Positions 45,164 to 55,960 of a stretch of DNA of 64,000 nt are shown here, piece after piece (within the stretch, counting starts at the first letter, position 1; each line of letters begins with the position of its first letter). The notes below the pieces were generated by a model. It saw only the letters and a program-made list of their open reading frames with translations. It was not told where the DNA came from and did no database searches. Source of the stretch: Mucilaginibacter sp. Its GTDB lineage: Bacteria > Bacteroidota > Bacteroidia > Sphingobacteriales > Sphingobacteriaceae. Location of the stretch: contig JAQBOM010000021.1 of assembly GCA_028288025.1 (NCBI GenBank), positions 62,001-126,000 on the forward strand, given 5' to 3'. Both the position numbers and the translations under genes were made by a program.

Positions 45164-45369
45164 AGGTCAAGGTTTTTATACATAACAACGGCAACTTTAT
45201 TTGGTTCAAAAATTATAACGTTCATCCCTAAATATTGACGATTTTCTTGCGGGTTATTTGATGAACGGGCTATTAACTGTTGAGAAAATGCCAATTGCGG
45301 CTGGCCGGTCACTTGCATATCGGCAATAATAAACTGGGCAACGGTAGAAGAATATATAAATCTATACAT
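45160..45369 (-). CDS. Small hypothetical protein upstream of dinB (69 aa)
   Basis: From ATG 45369 the frame codes for 69 residues beginning MYRFIYSSTVAQFIIADMQV and ending VVMYKNLDL with TGA overlapping the DinB start. A TTG at 45414 would lengthen it. I recognise no family. The ATGA overlap with a real gene argues that it is expressed, but the sequence could be a remnant of a longer gene. Confidence 0.4.
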   Translation of the reverse strand: MYRFIYSSTVAQFIIADMQVTGQPQLAFSQQLIARSSNNPQENRQYLGMNVIIFEPNKVAVVMYKNLDL

Positions 45370-45544
45370 AAAATATAATTTAAACAATACTATTGGCTTA
45401 ACCCTGTTAATCAAACAGTTTCAAAGCACTGTTTATTTATGATTTTAATCTTTTTATAAACTGTAAACAAGGTTTTACATTCAATTCATTTATTCCGGCT
45501 AAAATGTTTTAAGTTTATGCACCAAAAGCTAAACTAATATCCCG

Positions 45545-47320
45545 GTGATCAAAAAACTATTATTTACTGCTGCATTAATTGTTGCTGCCTTTACAGGATG
45601 TAAAAAAGATGGCGCAGCGGGCCCGCTGCAAGGCAAAGATGATGCTGCATTTACTGTTTACGAAAATTCATTCCTTGAAGGTTTATGGAAATTAAATCCC
45701 GATTGGGCAACATCCGCAGGCTATCATAAATACGACAGTTTGCTGGTGGTCCCCACCGACCAGAGCAGGGAGAAAATGGTCAACTTTGCAAAATTACAGA
45801 TCGATTCATTGAGCAGGTTTGAAGTTAACATGTTAAACGATGCCAACCGGATCGATTATCACATGATGCAAAACCAAATGGAATCAATACAGTGGAGTAT
45901 AACACAGTTACGATCGTACCAATGGGATCCTAGCGGATACAACGTGATCGGCACATTTGCCTATATCCTTAACGAACATTACGCACCACTGGCTAAACGG
46001 CTGCGCAATTTTTATCAGAAAATGACCAATGTACCGGCATATTATAAAGAAGCCGAAAAGCAGATAAAAAATCCGGTTACCGAACTTACCAGCCTGGCAG
46101 TTGAACAGCATTTGGGGGGTGTAGGCGTGTTTGAAAAAGACTTTGCCGATTCATTAAAGAAAACAAACATCCCGCAAAGCGAACAAAAGCTGATGCTGGA
46201 CAGGGCTCGGATAACCGCTGAAACGATAAGAGGTTTTGCCGAATGGCTGAAAGCTTTAAAAAACGACCACCCGCGCAGCTTTAGGCTGGGCAAAGAGTTT
46301 TATGAAGCCAGGTTTAAATATGATATACAGTCGGAATTAACGGCGCAGCAAATATATAACGCCGCGTTCGAGCGCAAAAAATATATACACCGCGAAATGG
46401 CTAAGATCGGCAAAAAGCTGTGGCCTAAATATTTTGGTACGAAAGCCGCGCCGGCCGACTCACTCGACATGATTGCGCAACTGATCGATACTATTTCAGC
46501 TACACATGTACGGCCGGCTGAATTTCAATCAGCTATCGGCAACATCCTTCCAAAGCTTACCGCTTTTGTAAAAACTAAGGACCTTGTAACCCTCGACCCT
46601 ACCAAACCATTGATCGTACGCAAAGAACCCGGTTATATGGCTGGCGTTGCTGGCGCGTCTATGAGTTCGCCCGGCCCTTATGATAAAGACGGCAATTCCT
46701 ATTTCAACGTTGGGAGCCTGTCTGGTTGGTCAGCGGCAAAGGCCGAGAGTTATTTACGCGAATATAACCAATATACCCTGCAGATCCTGTGTATGCACGA
46801 GGCAATACCGGGCCATTATGTTCAATTGGTGTATGCTAATAAATCCCCAAGTTTGATCAAATCAGTATTTGGCAATGGCGCTATGGTTGAAGGGTGGGCC
46901 GTATACAGCGAAGAAATGATGCTGGATAACGGCTATGCCGGCGACGAACCCGAAATGAGGCTGATGTGGTATAAATGGCACCTGCGTTCAGTTTGTAATA
47001 CCATTTTGGACTATAGTGTACATGCCGGAAATATGCCGAGGCAGGAGGCTATAAAACTGTTGACACACGAAGCCTTTCAGCAGCAGGCTGAGGCCGACGG
47101 AAAATGGAAGCGCGTAAGCGTAACAAGCGTACAGCTCGATAGCTACTATACCGGCTATAAAGAAATAACAGAGCTGCGCGAGGCTTACAAAAAGAAAGTA
47201 GGCGATAAGTATAAATTGAAAGATTTTAATGAGAAATTTTTAAGTTATGGCAGCGCCCCCGTGAAAGATATTAAAAACGCCATGCTGGCAAAAGGCGGTG
47301 GTTCAAAAGGCGGACTTTGA
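45545..47320 (+). CDS. DUF885-family lipoprotein, putative metallopeptidase
   Basis: 591 residues. GTG at 45545 begins a lipoprotein signal (MIKKLLFTAALIVAAFTGCK, Cys19). DUF885 proteins carry an HExxPGH zinc-site-like motif; here it is CMHEAIPGHYVQL with His418, Glu419 and His423, and a downstream Glu in MVEGWAVYSEEMM completes a gluzincin-like layout. The rest is helical, starting with YENSFLEGLWKLNPDWATSAGY. The enzyme is probably a periplasmic peptidase, though activity for the family is poorly defined. A long non-coding gap follows. Confidence 0.88.
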   Translation: MIKKLLFTAALIVAAFTGCKKDGAAGPLQGKDDAAFTVYENSFLEGLWKLNPDWATSAGYHKYDSLLVVPTDQSREKMVNFAKLQIDSLSRFEVNMLNDANRIDYHMMQNQMESIQWSITQLRSYQWDPSGYNVIGTFAYILNEHYAPLAKRLRNFYQKMTNVPAYYKEAEKQIKNPVTELTSLAVEQHLGGVGVFEKDFADSLKKTNIPQSEQKLMLDRARITAETIRGFAEWLKALKNDHPRSFRLGKEFYEARFKYDIQSELTAQQIYNAAFERKKYIHREMAKIGKKLWPKYFGTKAAPADSLDMIAQLIDTISATHVRPAEFQSAIGNILPKLTAFVKTKDLVTLDPTKPLIVRKEPGYMAGVAGASMSSPGPYDKDGNSYFNVGSLSGWSAAKAESYLREYNQYTLQILCMHEAIPGHYVQLVYANKSPSLIKSVFGNGAMVEGWAVYSEEMMLDNGYAGDEPEMRLMWYKWHLRSVCNTILDYSVHAGNMPRQEAIKLLTHEAFQQQAEADGKWKRVSVTSVQLDSYYTGYKEITELREAYKKKVGDKYKLKDFNEKFLSYGSAPVKDIKNAMLAKGGGSKGGL

Positions 47321-47484
47321 TAACAGCTAAAAAGGTTTTTCCATGCAGTTAATATATTAAATTATCGTTCAATATGGTAGAAATAACTGCCCAATTAGGG
47401 TAATTATTTGCCCGTTTTTACACGTTTTATTGATTTGAAAATAATCAAAAAAATATTTAATATTTAAAACACTTTCTCTGTCAA

Positions 47485-47512
47485 TTGGTTAAGTAAATAG
47501 GAACGATTTTTG
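47485..47512 (+). promoter_or_regulatory. Promoter for a possible small-peptide transcript
   Basis: TTG (47485-47487) is followed after 17 bases by GATTTTTG (47505-47512), one mismatch from TAnnTTTG. Transcription would begin near 47519, about 30 bases before the ATG of the 32-residue frame at 47550. Confidence 0.5.
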
Positions 47513-47549
47513 CATAGTTAATATTGTTCACTCTCAAATTTTACCAGTT

Positions 47550-47648
47550 ATGAGCACACTAGCATGGGTAGGGATAGCGATACAGGCAATTCCGGTATTT
47601 TTTATCATCAGGACTAGTATTTCAATGGTTAGGCGTAAATCGCTGTAA
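47550..47648 (+). CDS. Possible 32-residue single-pass membrane peptide
   Basis: ATG 47550 to TAA 47646-47648. The product begins MSTLAWVGIAIQAIPVFFII and ends with a basic tail (RTSISMVRRKSL): one membrane helix with positive C-terminus. It has its own promoter-like boxes (47485-47512) and a hairpin with T-run (47699-47723) 50 bases after the stop, so this 530-base gap seems to hold a small transcription unit. Whether it is translated, or acts as an RNA, is open. Confidence 0.45.
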   Translation: MSTLAWVGIAIQAIPVFFIIRTSISMVRRKSL

Positions 47649-47698
47649 GTATTTACTTTACAGTAGATTTATCTTGATTCTTGTTTCGTAAGACATTG

Positions 47699-47723
47699 CT
47701 CCCACGCAACATGGGAGTTTTTT
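47699..47723 (+). terminator. Hairpin terminator after the 32-residue frame
   Basis: CTCCCA (47699-47704), loop CGCAACA, TGGGAG (47712-47717), then TTTTTT (47718-47723). The stem is short but G+C rich. Confidence 0.7.
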
Positions 47724-47804
47724 GTTTGTAACCCAGGTTAAATTATATGCGTACAAAGGTGTAGTGAACATTCAATGATGCATAATTATTGTAAAATTTG
47801 AGAT

Positions 47805-47840
47805 ATAGCCAGGAATGAGAGCCTGGCTATTTTTATTTTA
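47805..47840 (+). terminator. Second plus-strand hairpin terminator in the same gap
   Basis: ATAGCCAGG (47805-47813) pairs with CCTGGCTAT (47822-47830) and is followed by TTTTATTTTA. Between the first terminator (47723) and this one there is no gene that I can see, so it may end a small RNA of about 80-100 bases or be a back-up terminator; it also separates the plus strand from the convergent gene at 47849. Confidence 0.75.
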
Positions 47841-47848
47841 CACCCGAA

Positions 47849-48157
47849 CTATCTCCAGTGGCCCGGGATCCAAAAATATCCCCTTCCCTCGCGACCCCAA
47901 TGGCCGGCTAACCAAACTGTGCCCGGATGCGGCGGAACAGCCCAATATCCCTGGTGATAAACATAGGCAGTACCTTCCGGAGTCCATTCTTCCTGGACCC
48001 ACACATGGCGGGGCGACGGGCGATGTGGCCTTCTGAATACCACTATGCCAGGCCGCCTTGCAGGTACACGAACAATCAGCTGCTGCGCCCGGCTGTTTTC
48101 AACCGCAAAAACGAATACTATTAATGCCAGCATCAAAATGCTAATGATCTTTTTCAT
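47849..48157 (-). CDS. WxxGxW repeat-containing secreted protein (102 aa)
   Basis: Signal peptide to about residue 25 (MKKIISILMLALIVFVFAVE, then NSRAQ), then a basic Pro-rich segment (RVPARRPGIVVFRRPHRPSP) and four aromatic blocks: WVQEEW, YHQGYW, WLAGHW and WIPGHW. These Y/W-x-x-G-x-W repeats occur in small envelope proteins often annotated as YXWGXW or BcpO-related. It is probably periplasmic or outer-membrane-associated. Function unknown. Confidence 0.8.
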   Translation of the reverse strand: MKKIISILMLALIVFVFAVENSRAQQLIVRVPARRPGIVVFRRPHRPSPRHVWVQEEWTPEGTAYVYHQGYWAVPPHPGTVWLAGHWGREGRGYFWIPGHWR

Positions 48158-48249
48158 GGCTATATTGTTTTGTTTTATTAAGACAAATTAACGCCGGCAT
48201 AGGTTTAAATTATTTTGACCGGATATCGCCCAAAACATTCTCCCAACTC

Positions 48250-50420
<2,171 letters not shown>

Positions 50421-50435
50421 GCGTCCAACTCCTTC

Positions 50436-50466
50436 CTGATCTGTGTCATCACAGATCAGTTTCTTT
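50436..50466 (+). terminator. Rho-independent terminator of ligA
   Basis: CTGATCTGTG (50436-50445), loop TCAT, CACAGATCAG (50450-50459), then TTTCTTT. A 10-bp perfect stem 16 bases after the ligA stop. Confidence 0.85.
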
Positions 50467-50557
50467 CTCCTTTCAGCCAATGCTTTAACACTAATTAACA
50501 TAAAACCCCGCGTAACATTGCCAAAAAAAATTCATCTTAGCTTAAACCTCACAATAA

Positions 50558-53011
50558 ATGAAATTCACCTTTACCTGTCTCCTGTTTTTCTTTGCCGTTT
50601 CCCGCGCATTTTCACAACAAGTTACCGTTAGCGGAAAGATCACCGACGAGCACAATAAACCCGTTCCATTCGCAAGCATATACATTAAGAACACTACTAA
50701 GGGAACATCGGCAAATAGCGAAGGCGAGTATAATTTACAATTAACGCCGGGGACTTATGACCTGCAATACAAAGCTGTAGGCTTCCGCCAGGAAAGCAGG
50801 AAGGTAGATTTACGCACCAGTCAGGCTGTAAACGTTGCTTTAAAGACAGAAACCTACCAGCTGCAGGCCGTAACCATCAATGGAAAGGGGCAGGACCCGG
50901 CTTACGCCATCATCCGGAAGGCCATAAAAAACCGCAAAGCGCACTTAAATGAAGTGAATGCCTACACCTGCGAGGTGTATATAAAAGGGTTACAAAAATT
51001 GCTGGCCGCGCCAAAAAAGTTCCTTGGTTTTGACGTACAAAAGGCGGCCCGTGAAAACGGCCTCGATTCAAACCGGAGAGGCATCGTATACCTGTCAGAA
51101 TCTGAATCAAAATACAGTTTTATGCGACCCGATAAGGTGCATGAGGAATTGATCTCGTCGAAAGTATCGGGCAGCAACCGGGCCTTTAGCTTTAACCGTG
51201 CCTCGGATATGAAAGTGAATTTTTACGAAAATATCCAGACCTGGGAGGGCTTGAGCAACAGGCCAGTTATATCGCCGATTGCTGATAACGCGCTGTTCTA
51301 CTACAATTATAAATATATCGGCATATCGGTTGAAAACGGCGAAACCATTGATAAGATACAGATTATACCTAAACGCGGCTATGATGCCTGCTTTATGGGC
51401 TACATTTATATTCTTGAAGACAGCTGGCGCATTTACGGCATTGATTTTTACATCACCAAAAAGCAGAATTTAAATATTGTAGATACTTTAAAGATAAACG
51501 AGCAGTTTTTCCCGGTAACGAAAAAGGTATGGATGCCGTCGTCTATAAAATTTGAATTTACCGGGGGCTTGTTTGGGTTTAAATTCGGCGGATATTTTAT
51601 TTCATTGTATAAAGATTACGACCTGGCGCCAACCTTCACTAAGAAGGAGTTTTCTGAAGTGATGCGGATCACCAGGGGCGTCAACAAAAAAGATTCGGCT
51701 TTTTGGGAAAGCGAACGGCCTATTCCGTTAACCGCAGAAGAAAAAACAGATTACAAAAACAAGGCGATCCTGGCAAAGAAACGCGAATCGAAGCCATATC
51801 TCGATTCCCTGGATAACGTGAATAACCGCTTTAGCCTGAACAAATTTTTATTCACGGGTTATCACCATTCAAACAGGTATCAGCATGAATACTACGACCT
51901 TGGATCCTTGTTAAATATCAGGGGTTTTAATACAGTACAGGGGTTTACGCTTAACTATAGCGTATCCTATCGCAAACGAATTGATAGTTTAAACAATCGT
52001 TTCCTCTCTTTTGGTACAAAGATTGGCTACGGATTTTCAGACCATAAATTTACCGGCAATATAACAGGATCAATACCTATCAGTGCGTTTACGCTGGGCT
52101 TTAATGCCGGCTCGGATATTATTGATCTGAATAACACGGTGCCGATTTCACCATTTATGAATTCGCTTTACAGTTTATTTGAAAGGCAGAATTATGAAAA
52201 GCTCTATCAAAAACAATATATTTCGGCGTTCCTTCACAAACGAATTGCCGGCGGCTGGCTGGCCACTGCCGGGGCCGAATGGGCCGACCGTAAGTGGCTG
52301 CCGAATACGTCATCTTATAGCTTTTTCAACCCCGGAAACAGGAACTATACCTCGAACAATCCATTCCTGCCTGCGCAGGATGTGCCGCTGTTTGCCGAAA
52401 ACCAATCGTTTAAGATCATCCTGCGGACAACCTATGATTTTAGCGATAAATATGAAACCTATCCAAACGGAAAACGGTACTTGCCATCACCTTATCCAAC
52501 TATTGGCTTCAACTACACCAAAGGAGTGAAAAATATACTTGGCTCTGACGTGGATTACGACCTGGTATCGGCAGATATTTCAAAATCAGATATCAGTGCA
52601 GGTGTATTGGGGCGCACATCCTTTTTCATAGGCGCAGGCAAATTCCTAAACAATAACAGCCTGTTTTATCCCGATTACAAGCAGTTTGCAGGCAATGAAG
52701 TTTTATTTTACAAGGGCGGCATTACCAGCTTTTTATTGCTGAATTATTATACCTTCAGCACTCGTACTCAATATATCGAGGGGCACCTTGAGCATAATTT
52801 TTCGGGCTTTATTTTGAATAAGATCCCATTGATCAGGAAGCTGAAGCTGCAGGAAATCGCTGATGTAAATTATTTATCTACACCAGAGTTAAAAAATTAT
52901 ACCGAACTGGGTTTTGGCCTGCAATACCTCAACTTCCGGCTGATGTACGGAACTTCATTTAACAGCGGCAGTAAAACAAATTCAGCATTCAGGATTGGAT
53001 TAGGTTTTTAA
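50558..53011 (+). CDS. DUF5686 outer-membrane protein with carboxypeptidase-regulatory N-domain
   Basis: 817 residues: signal peptide ending RAFSQ (about 20), a carboxypeptidase-regulatory-like beta-sandwich (about 23-110, VSGKITDEHNKPVPFASIYI), then the DUF5686 part with PAYAIIRKAIKNRKAHLNEV and YTCEVYIKGLQKL, and a long C-terminal stretch of amphipathic strands ending in NSAFRIGLGF, an aromatic C-terminus typical of outer-membrane barrels. This architecture is common in Bacteroidota; the function is unknown, probably an outer-membrane channel or receptor. Confidence 0.88.
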   Translation: MKFTFTCLLFFFAVSRAFSQQVTVSGKITDEHNKPVPFASIYIKNTTKGTSANSEGEYNLQLTPGTYDLQYKAVGFRQESRKVDLRTSQAVNVALKTETYQLQAVTINGKGQDPAYAIIRKAIKNRKAHLNEVNAYTCEVYIKGLQKLLAAPKKFLGFDVQKAARENGLDSNRRGIVYLSESESKYSFMRPDKVHEELISSKVSGSNRAFSFNRASDMKVNFYENIQTWEGLSNRPVISPIADNALFYYNYKYIGISVENGETIDKIQIIPKRGYDACFMGYIYILEDSWRIYGIDFYITKKQNLNIVDTLKINEQFFPVTKKVWMPSSIKFEFTGGLFGFKFGGYFISLYKDYDLAPTFTKKEFSEVMRITRGVNKKDSAFWESERPIPLTAEEKTDYKNKAILAKKRESKPYLDSLDNVNNRFSLNKFLFTGYHHSNRYQHEYYDLGSLLNIRGFNTVQGFTLNYSVSYRKRIDSLNNRFLSFGTKIGYGFSDHKFTGNITGSIPISAFTLGFNAGSDIIDLNNTVPISPFMNSLYSLFERQNYEKLYQKQYISAFLHKRIAGGWLATAGAEWADRKWLPNTSSYSFFNPGNRNYTSNNPFLPAQDVPLFAENQSFKIILRTTYDFSDKYETYPNGKRYLPSPYPTIGFNYTKGVKNILGSDVDYDLVSADISKSDISAGVLGRTSFFIGAGKFLNNNSLFYPDYKQFAGNEVLFYKGGITSFLLLNYYTFSTRTQYIEGHLEHNFSGFILNKIPLIRKLKLQEIADVNYLSTPELKNYTELGFGLQYLNFRLMYGTSFNSGSKTNSAFRIGLGF

Positions 53012-53013
53012 TT

Positions 53014-53106
53014 TAGTCCATGGTCGATAGCCCATAGACCATAGTAACAGATTAGTTTCAGTAACAACCCAAAGAAACCATCGGCTATGGTCCATGGACT
53101 ATGGAC
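53014..53106. repeat. Heptad-phased inverted arrays (CCATRGT) upstream of dapA
   Basis: Left half 53016-53044 reads GTCCATG, GTCGATA, GCCCATA, GACCATA; right half 53083-53106 reads GGCTATG, GTCCATG, GACTATG in inverted sense. They can pair across about 40 bases. The 24 bases at 53014-53037 are identical to 63946-63969. Confidence 0.88.
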
Positions 53107-53124
53107 TCTCACACAAACAATCAT

Positions 53125-53132
53125 TATATTTG
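53125..53132 (+). promoter_or_regulatory. -7 box of dapA
   Basis: TATATTTG at 53125-53132 is an exact TAnnTTTG match; no TTTG or TTG lies at the usual -33 distance (the heptad array occupies it), so the promoter may be weak or controlled. The leader to ATG 53151 would be about 12-15 bases. Confidence 0.55.
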
Positions 53133-53150
53133 CACCCTTTAATTATTCAA

Positions 53151-54032
53151 ATGAACAAATTCCATGGGACCGGCGTAGCAATAGTTACCCCCTTTCAAGC
53201 GGACGGACAAATTGATTACACCGGTTTGGGTAATCTTATCAATTATCTAATTGACGGCGGCATCAATTATATTGTATCGTTAGGTACAACCGGTGAAAGC
53301 GCGACGTTAAGCAATGAAGAGCGAAAAAAGGTGTGGGCTTTTACTGCAAAAGCTGTTAATGGCCGGATACCCCTGGTTGCTGGCATCGGCGGAAATAACA
53401 CGGCCGATCTTGTTGAACAGTTAAAGCAGTTCGACATTAGCGGTTACGATGCCATATTATCGGCCAGCCCGCATTACAATAAACCAACACAGGAAGGTAT
53501 TTACCAGCACTATAAAATGATAGCTGAGAACGCTCCGTTGCCGGTGATCTTATATAATGTACCCAGCCGCACCGGAAGCAATGTAAACGCCGCCACCGTA
53601 GTAAGGTTGGCCCGTGATTTTAAAAATATTATCGGCATCAAAGAAGCTTCGGGTAATTTTGACCAGATCAATCAAATTATGCGGGATAAGCCTGAGCATT
53701 TTTTAATGATATCGGGCGACGACCCAATTACCCTGCCGATGATCGCTTTAGGCGCTGTCGGCATGATCTCGGTAACCGGAAACGCACTGCCCCGTCAAAG
53801 TTCTGATATGGTGCGCCAATGCCTGGCCGGCGATTTTAAATCTGCTCAAAAGGGCCATTCGGGCTTAATTGAATTTACCCGCTTAATGTTTACGGAAGGC
53901 AGCCCTGCAGGCGTCAAAACTGCGCTGAAAAGCCTTGGCATTTGTGGTGATGCGGTAAGGCTCCCTTTGGTGCAGGTTAGTGACAATACCGCCGCGTCCA
54001 TCATAGCAGAGACGAAGAAATTAGCCAAATAA
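53151..54032 (+). CDS. dapA: 4-hydroxy-tetrahydrodipicolinate synthase
   Basis: 293 residues from ATG 53151 (an upstream in-frame ATG at 53094 starts in repeat DNA and is rejected). It condenses pyruvate and aspartate semialdehyde in the first committed step to diaminopimelate and lysine. Catalytic residues: Lys164 in IIGIKEASG (Schiff base), Tyr135 in VILYNVPSRTG, Arg140, and the GTTGES loop at 45-50. The (beta/alpha)8 barrel start GTGVAIVTPFQADGQID is clear. A bidirectional terminator follows the stop. Confidence 0.96.
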   Translation: MNKFHGTGVAIVTPFQADGQIDYTGLGNLINYLIDGGINYIVSLGTTGESATLSNEERKKVWAFTAKAVNGRIPLVAGIGGNNTADLVEQLKQFDISGYDAILSASPHYNKPTQEGIYQHYKMIAENAPLPVILYNVPSRTGSNVNAATVVRLARDFKNIIGIKEASGNFDQINQIMRDKPEHFLMISGDDPITLPMIALGAVGMISVTGNALPRQSSDMVRQCLAGDFKSAQKGHSGLIEFTRLMFTEGSPAGVKTALKSLGICGDAVRLPLVQVSDNTAASIIAETKKLAK

Positions 54033-54064
54033 AAAACCCGCTGCGAGTACGGCGGGCTTTTTAG
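54031..54064. terminator. Terminator between dapA and the H1-like gene
   Basis: AAAAAACCCGC (from 54031) and GCGGGCTTTTT (54052-54062) flank a 10-base loop. It has A-run and T-run on both sides and so can serve dapA (plus) and the convergent small gene (minus). Confidence 0.85.
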
Positions 54065-54097
54065 TGAATAAAGTTAAGATCTCCTGCGGTCTATAAC

Positions 54098-54274
54098 TTA
54101 GGCTTTGTTTTTTGCTTCCTGAACTTCCAAACGAATTGCCTGTGCTAAATTTTTGAGGTCTTGCATACCTTTGCGCACACGGGTTCCAGCAGCGCTGTTC
54201 CCTTTGTTGTAAAATTTGTCGGCATCGGCTTCTAATGATGCTACTAGCTGTTTTACTTCGTTGAATTTTTTCAT
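54098..54274 (-). CDS. Histone H1-like small DNA-associated protein (58 aa)
   Basis: 58 residues starting MKKFNEVKQLVASLEADADK and ending VQEAKNKA, with KFYNKGNSAAGTRVRKGMQD in the middle. This matches the Hc1/H1-like proteins of Bacteroidota and Chlamydiae, in which (N/E)KGN(K/S)AAGTRVRKGMQ is the signature. It likely compacts DNA. An unusually strong Shine-Dalgarno, AAAGGAG, lies seven bases before the ATG (54281-54287 on the other strand), rare in this phylum and suggesting strong translation. Confidence 0.85.
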   Translation of the reverse strand: MKKFNEVKQLVASLEADADKFYNKGNSAAGTRVRKGMQDLKNLAQAIRLEVQEAKNKA

Positions 54275-54690
54275 TTCAGTTACTCCTTTTTTAAAGATTG
54301 AGGTTTTATTGTTTTATAAAGCTAATCTAAAAGGTTTTTTCTTAAATAAAAACTTTTAAAGGATAAAAAATAAGGCCTTTAAAATGGTTTTTTTCCACAT
54401 TTTTACCCAGCAGACCGTTTATATAAATTATTTAATAATATTCTTTTTATTTAAATATTATTAAATAATGCGGGCTAAAAAGTTGAAAATTATGAGATTT
54501 AAACAAAAGACATCCGATCATTAAAATAAACCAGCTCGTGCCTGCTTTTTTGTTGTAATTATGACTTTTATTTTTCAATAAAAAGATACCATCCAATAAA
54601 ATTGAAACTTAAAAAAGGCCCGTTAATATCCCACCCGTGATATTTTCGCTATGATGTCACTTTACGTAGACGGAATCAGACAGCCTGATA
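54275..54690. other. AT-rich non-coding gap with a 16-bp hairpin
   Basis: About 415 bases without a supported gene between the H1-like gene start and the serine palmitoyltransferase stop. ATTATTTAATAATATT (54427-54442) is exactly complementary to 54454-54469 with an 11-base loop. The promoter of the H1-like gene must be at its left side (54300-54340) but no clear -33/-7 pair was found. Confidence 0.6.
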
Positions 54691-55935
54691 TCAGGCAACC
54701 GCCATTTTGGTTTGCTTGTAATGCCCGGCTTTCAGCTTCTCAGCCATTTCGCTGTAAGCATCCAACGTACGCTGTACATCGTCAAAGCTGTGCGCAGCTG
54801 TTGGTATTAAACGCAATACGATCAGTCCTTTTGGTATAACAGGATATATTACGATAGAGCAGAATATGCCGTAATTTTCGCGCAGGTCGCGGGTAAGCGA
54901 GGTGGCCTCGTACAGGTCGCCTTCTAAAACCACAGGTGTAACCATGGTATTGGTAACCCCCAGGTTAAATCCGCGTTCCCTTAAACCATTTTGCAAGGTC
55001 CGGGTAATTTCCCAAAGCTTTTCCCGCAATTCCGGCTTCGACTTCAATAATTCAAAGCGCTTTTTCAGCCCTATAACCATTGGCATAGGCAAAGCCTTGG
55101 CGAATATTTGCGAGCGCATGTTGTAGCGAAGGTAATCGACAACCTCTTTGGTTGATGCCACAAACCCGCCTATGCCAGCCATTGATTTGGCAAATGTTCC
55201 AAAATAAACATCGACCCCGTCAACACAATCCTGCGCTTCGTGTGTACCGGCGCCTGTTGCACCCATGGTTCCAAAACCATGCGCGTCGTCAACAAGCATC
55301 CGGAAATTAAATTTTTCTTTAAGTTTTACGATCTCTTTCAGTTTACCCTGCGCACCCGACATACCGAAAACACCTTCGGTGATCAGCAATATGCCGCCGC
55401 CGGTTTGTTTCGTTAAACGCGCAGCACGTACCAGCTGCTTTTCGCAGCTTTCAAGATCGTTATGCTGGTAAACAAAACGTTTACCCATATGCAGCCTCAA
55501 CCCGTCGATAATACAGGCATGCGACTCAGCATCGTAAACGATCACATCGTTACGGTCGGCAAGCGAATCAATGATCGACAGCATGCCCTGGTAACCGTAA
55601 TTTAATAAATAGGCGTCTTCCTTTCCAACAAAACTGGCCAGGTCGCTTTCAAGCTCCTCATGATGCTCAGAATTACCCGACATCATCCGCGCCCCCATTG
55701 GATAGGCCATACCATAATCCGCCGCCGCCTGTGCATCGGCTTTCCTCACTTCGGGATGGTTAGCCAAACCAAGATAATTGTTCAGGCTCCATACCAAATG
55801 CTCTTCCCCGTTGAATTGCATGTGCGGCCCGATCTCGCCTTCCAGCTTAGGGTAGGAGAAATATCCATGCGACCACTTCTGGTGCTGCCCCAAAGGGCCG
55901 CCCATGCTCCTCGATATTTTATCAAATAAATCCAA
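54691..55935 (-). CDS. spt: Serine palmitoyltransferase-like PLP enzyme (alpha-oxoamine synthase family)
   Basis: 414 residues. It would condense serine and an acyl-CoA to 3-ketosphinganine, the first step of sphingolipid synthesis, as in Sphingobacteriaceae. PLP-binding Lys250 lies in YFGTFAKSMAG, Asp217 in LVDDAHGFG, and His139 in DAESHACI. The block TFAKSMAGIGGF separates it from glycine C-acetyltransferase (Kbl), which usually reads TLGKALGG. The start codon is not ATG: the frame begins TTG at 55935 (GAC-ATT-TTG), so TTG or ATT is used. Its promoter is at 55961-55991. Confidence 0.75.
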   Translation of the reverse strand: MDLFDKISRSMGGPLGQHQKWSHGYFSYPKLEGEIGPHMQFNGEEHLVWSLNNYLGLANHPEVRKADAQAAADYGMAYPMGARMMSGNSEHHEELESDLASFVGKEDAYLLNYGYQGMLSIIDSLADRNDVIVYDAESHACIIDGLRLHMGKRFVYQHNDLESCEKQLVRAARLTKQTGGGILLITEGVFGMSGAQGKLKEIVKLKEKFNFRMLVDDAHGFGTMGATGAGTHEAQDCVDGVDVYFGTFAKSMAGIGGFVASTKEVVDYLRYNMRSQIFAKALPMPMVIGLKKRFELLKSKPELREKLWEITRTLQNGLRERGFNLGVTNTMVTPVVLEGDLYEATSLTRDLRENYGIFCSIVIYPVIPKGLIVLRLIPTAAHSFDDVQRTLDAYSEMAEKLKAGHYKQTKMAVA

Positions 55936-55960
55936 AATGTCTTAAATATTATTAAACGTA

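Noticed and set aside
47815-48036. 73-codon plus-strand frame opposite the WxxGxW gene
   Set aside because: It lies opposite a gene with a signal peptide and four regular WxxGxW blocks, and its start is inside the hairpin terminator.
54691-55935. Glycine C-acetyltransferase (kbl) or 8-amino-7-oxononanoate synthase (bioF) for the PLP enzyme
   Set aside because: The Lys motif TFAKSMAG and the N-terminus (GYFSYPKLEGEIGPHM) are unlike Kbl/BioF; serine palmitoyltransferase fits the phylum's sphingolipids. The call remains at 0.75.
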